Shown piece after piece: positions 60,972-64,000 of a stretch of DNA of 64,000 nucleotides (position 1 is its first letter; the number at the start of each line of letters is the position of its first letter). The position numbers were made by a program, and so were the translations under genes. The DNA comes from Aneurinibacillus soli (GTDB taxonomy: Bacteria > Bacillota > Bacilli > Aneurinibacillales > Aneurinibacillaceae). The notes under the pieces were generated by a model. The model was not told where the DNA came from. It made no database searches and saw only the letters and a list, made by a program, of their open reading frames with translations. The stretch lies in assembly GCF_002355375.1 (NCBI RefSeq), contig NZ_AP017312.1, positions 1,195,001 to 1,259,000 of the forward strand. The letters are read 5' to 3'.

Positions 60972-61961
60972 ATGGATCAAGTGGAATCGAAAGAAATCTT
61001 AGTAGAGGAATTAAACAACTCTATATGCATAGATATCGTGGGACCTGCTCGTACAGGAAAATCAACATTTATTAAAAGCTTTGTTGATTTGTATGTACTT
61101 TCAAATATTTCTGACGAACAAGAAAAGGATAACATTATAAGTTATCTTCCTGAGATTGGAAAAGGGAAAATAATGCAAACAATACAGAAAACGAGTTTAG
61201 TTTTTCAATCTGTTACTATCAATGGTTTTTCCACAGATGTGAAAATTACCGAACAGATTAAGCATAAGATACACGGAGCTAAATATCCAGAAGTCAAAAG
61301 TGAAGAGGAAATAAGTAATTTAATTCTCCAGAGTGAAGCCTCTTTAACACCATATCCCCATTCTCATATAACGTTATTATTCACAACTGACGGAAGTTTT
61401 GGAGGCTTTCCTCGATATGCTTATATTGATGCAGAAAAAAAGTCAATAGAAGATTTAAATATTGTAAATAAACCTTTTGTTATCGTGGTTAACACAGCTA
61501 ACCCAGAGTCTGAAGATGCTTTATTGCTTCAACAAAAGCTACAAGAAGAGCATAGTGTTCCGGTTTTTATACTTTCAGCCGCTAATTTGAATATCGGAGA
61601 GTTTAATCAGGTATTAAAAAATAATTTATGTAAGCATCCTATCAACGAATTAAACCTAGAAATTTCACCAAGTTTAATTATGAGTCTAGATGAGAGCCAC
61701 TCACTTCGTATGCAAATAAATGATATGGTAAAAGAGGTTACTCAAGATATTGCTTGTTTTTGTCATTTAGAATATTTGTTAAAACGGTTTATGGACTTCA
61801 GAATAGTAAGTAATGTACAAATTTCTAAATTAAATATGTCTGCTGGTACAGTTGAGATTTGGATTGATATTGATGAGGAGGAAGTTGGAAAAGTTGAAGA
61901 TGAAATATTTACAGAAAAGAAAAAAGGGTTAGGCATTATGAGGTTACTGTTTGGAAAGTAG
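60972..61961 (+). CDS. SpoIVA-like ATPase, shortened paralogue
   Basis: 329 residues, against about 490 in SpoIVA, the ATPase that polymerises on the forespore to form the basement layer of the spore coat. Similarity in order: DIVGPARTGKSTFIKSFVDL (Walker A region), TLLFTTDGSFGGFPRYAYID, and NKPFVIVVNTANPESED with PVFILSAANLN. The region that in SpoIVA carries the VDxxGY (Walker B/switch) motif and the following polymer loop is replaced by a shorter segment with no such Asp-Gly. So nucleotide hydrolysis may be lost. The C-terminal ~100 residues are acidic and end KKKGLGIMRLLFGK. RBS AAAGGAG. Confidence 0.7.
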   Translation: MDQVESKEILVEELNNSICIDIVGPARTGKSTFIKSFVDLYVLSNISDEQEKDNIISYLPEIGKGKIMQTIQKTSLVFQSVTINGFSTDVKITEQIKHKIHGAKYPEVKSEEEISNLILQSEASLTPYPHSHITLLFTTDGSFGGFPRYAYIDAEKKSIEDLNIVNKPFVIVVNTANPESEDALLLQQKLQEEHSVPVFILSAANLNIGEFNQVLKNNLCKHPINELNLEISPSLIMSLDESHSLRMQINDMVKEVTQDIACFCHLEYLLKRFMDFRIVSNVQISKLNMSAGTVEIWIDIDEEEVGKVEDEIFTEKKKGLGIMRLLFGK

Positions 61962-62033
61962 GTAATTCTTATTTAGAAGTACTGTGTTGACTCAAAAATT
62001 GAGTCAACGATTTATTTCTCATATATACAGGAA

Positions 62034-62094
62034 GGCACAATATACGGGAAAGCTGATTTTATTTTTCCTTAGCATATTGTGCCCTTTTGTTTTA
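62034..62094 (+). terminator. Hairpin terminator between the SpoIVA-like and CPBP genes
   Basis: GGCACAATAT (62034-62043) pairs perfectly with ATATTGTGCC (62074-62083) and is followed by CTTTTGTTTT. A second hairpin, GTTGACTC (61986-61993)/GAGTCAAC (62001-62008), lies closer to the SpoIVA-like gene. Confidence 0.65.
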
Positions 62095-62136
62095 TTAGGT
62101 AGTTTTTTAATAGTATCTTCACTTATGGTACAGCTT

Positions 62137-63030
62137 TTAGTGTTGATTTATTCCTAGCATGCCGATCCAAATTTTGTGTACCATATCTGAACTTGCGTTA
62201 AATGTAGCATGACTTAAAAAGCTTGCTATTAGCCCATATCTCAAAAAGAAAAACCAATCAACGACACCACCCAAAAAATATAAATGAAAGTTTGTTATAT
62301 CAGGTTTATGAAGTATAGAAAACACAGTTGAAGCAACGATTACATAGATGCATGTCCCTAATTTACTACTTCTTTGAAATATCTTTTGTACAAAAATTTC
62401 TATCATAATGTTAAATAAGTTCAGCATCTTATATAAAACCATCTGCGCAGCATTAAAAGTTTTAACTTTTTCTCTTGGTAAAGGAGCTATCATTGAAAGT
62501 AACAATAAACACACACCATCATAAAATAAAAAACGTGTTATAAATTCTTCATTTGATGGAGCTATGATACATGTTAGAAACCAATTAGCAAAACGGGACA
62601 GATGTCCATCATCTTTTACTTGTCCACTGCCTATACCAATGATATCTCCATTAAATATTAGAGGAAGGTATCGTGTTCCTTCAAGAATAAACACGGTGAT
62701 TACTCCTATTACAATTGGTTTAGAAATAACTGATATGTAGTCTTTACTAGTAATCAGTCGCTCCATGAATGCTTTTCTTAAATTTGAAAAACTCATTAGG
62801 AAAAAGAGTGCCATATATGCAGGTACAAATGCCAGTTGTATATCTTCTTCTGTCATTCCCCAATTCATCTTGATATTGATGATTAAAATTAGTACACAAA
62901 TAGAAATAAATATTAAAAAGAATTTCATCATTCTAATTGCTGATCTAATAGTAATCCCTCCTTTTTTCCATATACTTATGAAGATAAATGGGACAAAATG
63001 CAAAAATAAAATGACTAGTTTAATTGACAC
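62137..63030 (-). CDS. CPBP-type (CAAX/Abi-like) intramembrane protease
   Basis: 297 residues, seven to eight membrane helices. The CPBP motifs are present in order: NEEFITRFLFY (EExxxR), FSILHKPD (motif with His) and FLSHATFN (HxxxN/D). Members act on membrane substrates, process bacteriocins or give self-immunity. The frame begins with GTG 63030, but its SD is weak; ATGs at residues 33-34 (near 62934) are alternatives. It is divergent to the ankyrin lipoprotein gene. Confidence 0.72.
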   Translation of the reverse strand: MSIKLVILFLHFVPFIFISIWKKGGITIRSAIRMMKFFLIFISICVLILIINIKMNWGMTEEDIQLAFVPAYMALFFLMSFSNLRKAFMERLITSKDYISVISKPIVIGVITVFILEGTRYLPLIFNGDIIGIGSGQVKDDGHLSRFANWFLTCIIAPSNEEFITRFLFYDGVCLLLLSMIAPLPREKVKTFNAAQMVLYKMLNLFNIMIEIFVQKIFQRSSKLGTCIYVIVASTVFSILHKPDITNFHLYFLGGVVDWFFFLRYGLIASFLSHATFNASSDMVHKIWIGMLGINQH

Positions 63031-63147
63031 CTTTGTATTAAGAAATTAATTAAATCAACTTTGTGAAATCAATCTCAAATATTGATTAAAAGAAGGGGGG
63101 AAAGTAAAAAATTAGGTTTAATAAATTCGTTAAGTGAGGGATAAAAA

Positions 63148-64000
63148 TTGAAAAAAACGTTATTAAGCCTAATGGTTATTACTGTTCTTCTTTCGGGTTG
63201 TGGAACTACCCCAGAAAAGGCAAGAGAAGAACTTGGAAAAATGAATATCCAGTACACAAATTCAAGTTTTGTAAATGCAGCAAGTAACAATGATACAATG
63301 GTTATCGATTATTTTATTAAGTCTGGGATGAGCCCGAATGTACAGGATACAGATGGGAAGACAGCTCTAGCTGAAGCGACTAGGCTCGGACATTCTGGTA
63401 TTGCTAAAATGCTTTTTGAAAATGGGGCTGATCCTACTCTTAAAGACCGAGCGGGGATGAATGCCTTATACTATGCTGCTGCAGATGAAAATAAATTTGA
63501 CTTGTTACAATCTTTTCTTAGTAAAAAAGCGGATATTAATGCTCTGACAAATAATAAAACATTACTTATGACTGCAGCAGAAAACGGAAATAACAAAGCA
63601 ATTGATTTGCTATTAAGCAAGGGAGCAGATATTAATATAAAAAACCAACTGGGTGAAACAGCATTATCGAAAGCTGTTGTCACAGGTAGTATAGAAACAG
63701 TCAAATTATTATTAAACAAAGGTGCAAATCCTAAAGATAAAATTCAAGGAAAAGGAAGTCTGTCTACATTGGCTGCCTATTCTGGGTATAGAGAAATTAC
63801 GGAGATGTTAATAAATAAGGGTACAAAAGAAATGAGTCTTCTTGTTTTACCTGAGGTTAATAAAACAGAGGGAGTTAAAGAAAATGAAGTGATTTCTAGC
63901 AATCCAGAACTTCATTTTACCAAAAATTATAATTCAGCGAATCCCGAAGTTACTTATAATTTGGATGGAAAGGGACAAAAATTAACTTTTCGTTTTCAAA
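63148..64000 (+). CDS. Ankyrin-repeat lipoprotein (partial, runs off the window)
   Basis: Open from TTG 63148 to the end of the window (284 codons seen). A lipoprotein signal (KKTLLSLMVITVLLSGCG, lipobox LSGC) is followed by at least five ankyrin repeats: DTDGKTALAEATRLGHSGIA, DRAGMNALYYAAADENK, NNKTLLMTAAENGNNKAI, NQLGETALSKAVVTGS, GSLSTLAAYSGYREI. A beta-type region (NSANPEVTYNLDGKG) begins near the window end. It would be anchored outside the cell membrane. The RBS is GTGAGGGA. The C-terminus is not visible. Confidence 0.82.
   Translation, partial: MKKTLLSLMVITVLLSGCGTTPEKAREELGKMNIQYTNSSFVNAASNNDTMVIDYFIKSGMSPNVQDTDGKTALAEATRLGHSGIAKMLFENGADPTLKDRAGMNALYYAAADENKFDLLQSFLSKKADINALTNNKTLLMTAAENGNNKAIDLLLSKGADINIKNQLGETALSKAVVTGSIETVKLLLNKGANPKDKIQGKGSLSTLAAYSGYREITEMLINKGTKEMSLLVLPEVNKTEGVKENEVISSNPELHFTKNYNSANPEVTYNLDGKGQKLTFRFQ

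Overview
This window comes from a Gram-positive, spore-forming member of the Bacilli. The gene order from position 50 to about 18.2 kb follows the Bacillus subtilis yrvO-yrrB-yrrD / yrrI-alaS-yrzL-yrrK-yrzB-mltG-yrrM-yrrN-yrrO-pbpI neighbourhood. An alanine T-box, Spo0M, HemQ, a SpoIVA-like ATPase and several sigK fragments fit this, and an SLH-anchored surface protein with a large Ig repeat region suggests a Brevibacillus/Aneurinibacillus-like (Paenibacillaceae-type) organism. The genus is inference; no rRNA gene is present to fix it.

Layout. 0-18.2 kb is a conserved housekeeping block, mostly on the + strand. It holds a cysteine desulfurase (without the mnmA that often follows), a TPR protein and three small genes with a PRC barrel, a zinc ribbon and a basic tail. 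An MCP/STAS pair on the - strand follows. Next come AI-2E transporter, T-box-controlled alaS, IreB, RuvX, DUF1292, MltG, the wobble-uridine modification genes (TrmR, TrhP1/TrhP2), a class B PBP, a PAP2 phosphatase and HemQ. Positions 18.3-18.85 kb hold no gene but two related, inverted, strongly structured elements whose helices covary. 18.9-22.5 kb holds NamZ, Spo0M and TelA. 22.6-31.2 kb is a surface/secretion locus: two GNAT acetyltransferases, the remnant of a tail-collar gene, an AlbA_2-domain protein, three tail-collar (MdpB-type) proteins and a 1634-residue DNRLRE/Ig/SLH protein with six 291-bp repeats. 31.3-42.6 kb is an exopolysaccharide/envelope region: a GH18-NodB-GT2 trimodular enzyme, a NodB-like lipid-anchored or membrane-tethered protein, an OmpR/HK pair, small envelope proteins, an MGDG-synthase-like glycosyltransferase with a polysaccharide deacetylase, and an Eis-like acetyltransferase.

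From about 43.4 kb to the end the DNA becomes visibly richer in A+T and turns into an accessory island. It is punctuated by at least five same-orientation copies, plus one 3-prime fragment, of a roughly 0.5-kb unit. Each full copy carries a sporulation-type promoter-like sequence, a strong ribosome-binding site, the first ~66 codons of a sigma-K gene (then a stop), a second conserved reading frame and a hairpin terminator. Between the copies lie short modules: HD-GYP and PilZ (c-di-GMP), a type I holin-like toxin, an acyl-CoA ligase with an SDR, a Fic protein, a retropepsin-like pair, an Ig-like protein, a glycine-rich protein, a HARE-HTH protein, tandem DUF445 proteins, an HhH protein, a shortened SpoIVA-like ATPase, a CPBP protease and an ankyrin lipoprotein (cut by the window end).

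The most promising undescribed items are the sigK-derived repeat family that partitions the island, the paired covarying inverted elements at 18.3-18.8 kb, the type I toxin with a self-sequestered SD, and the short SpoIVA paralogue.
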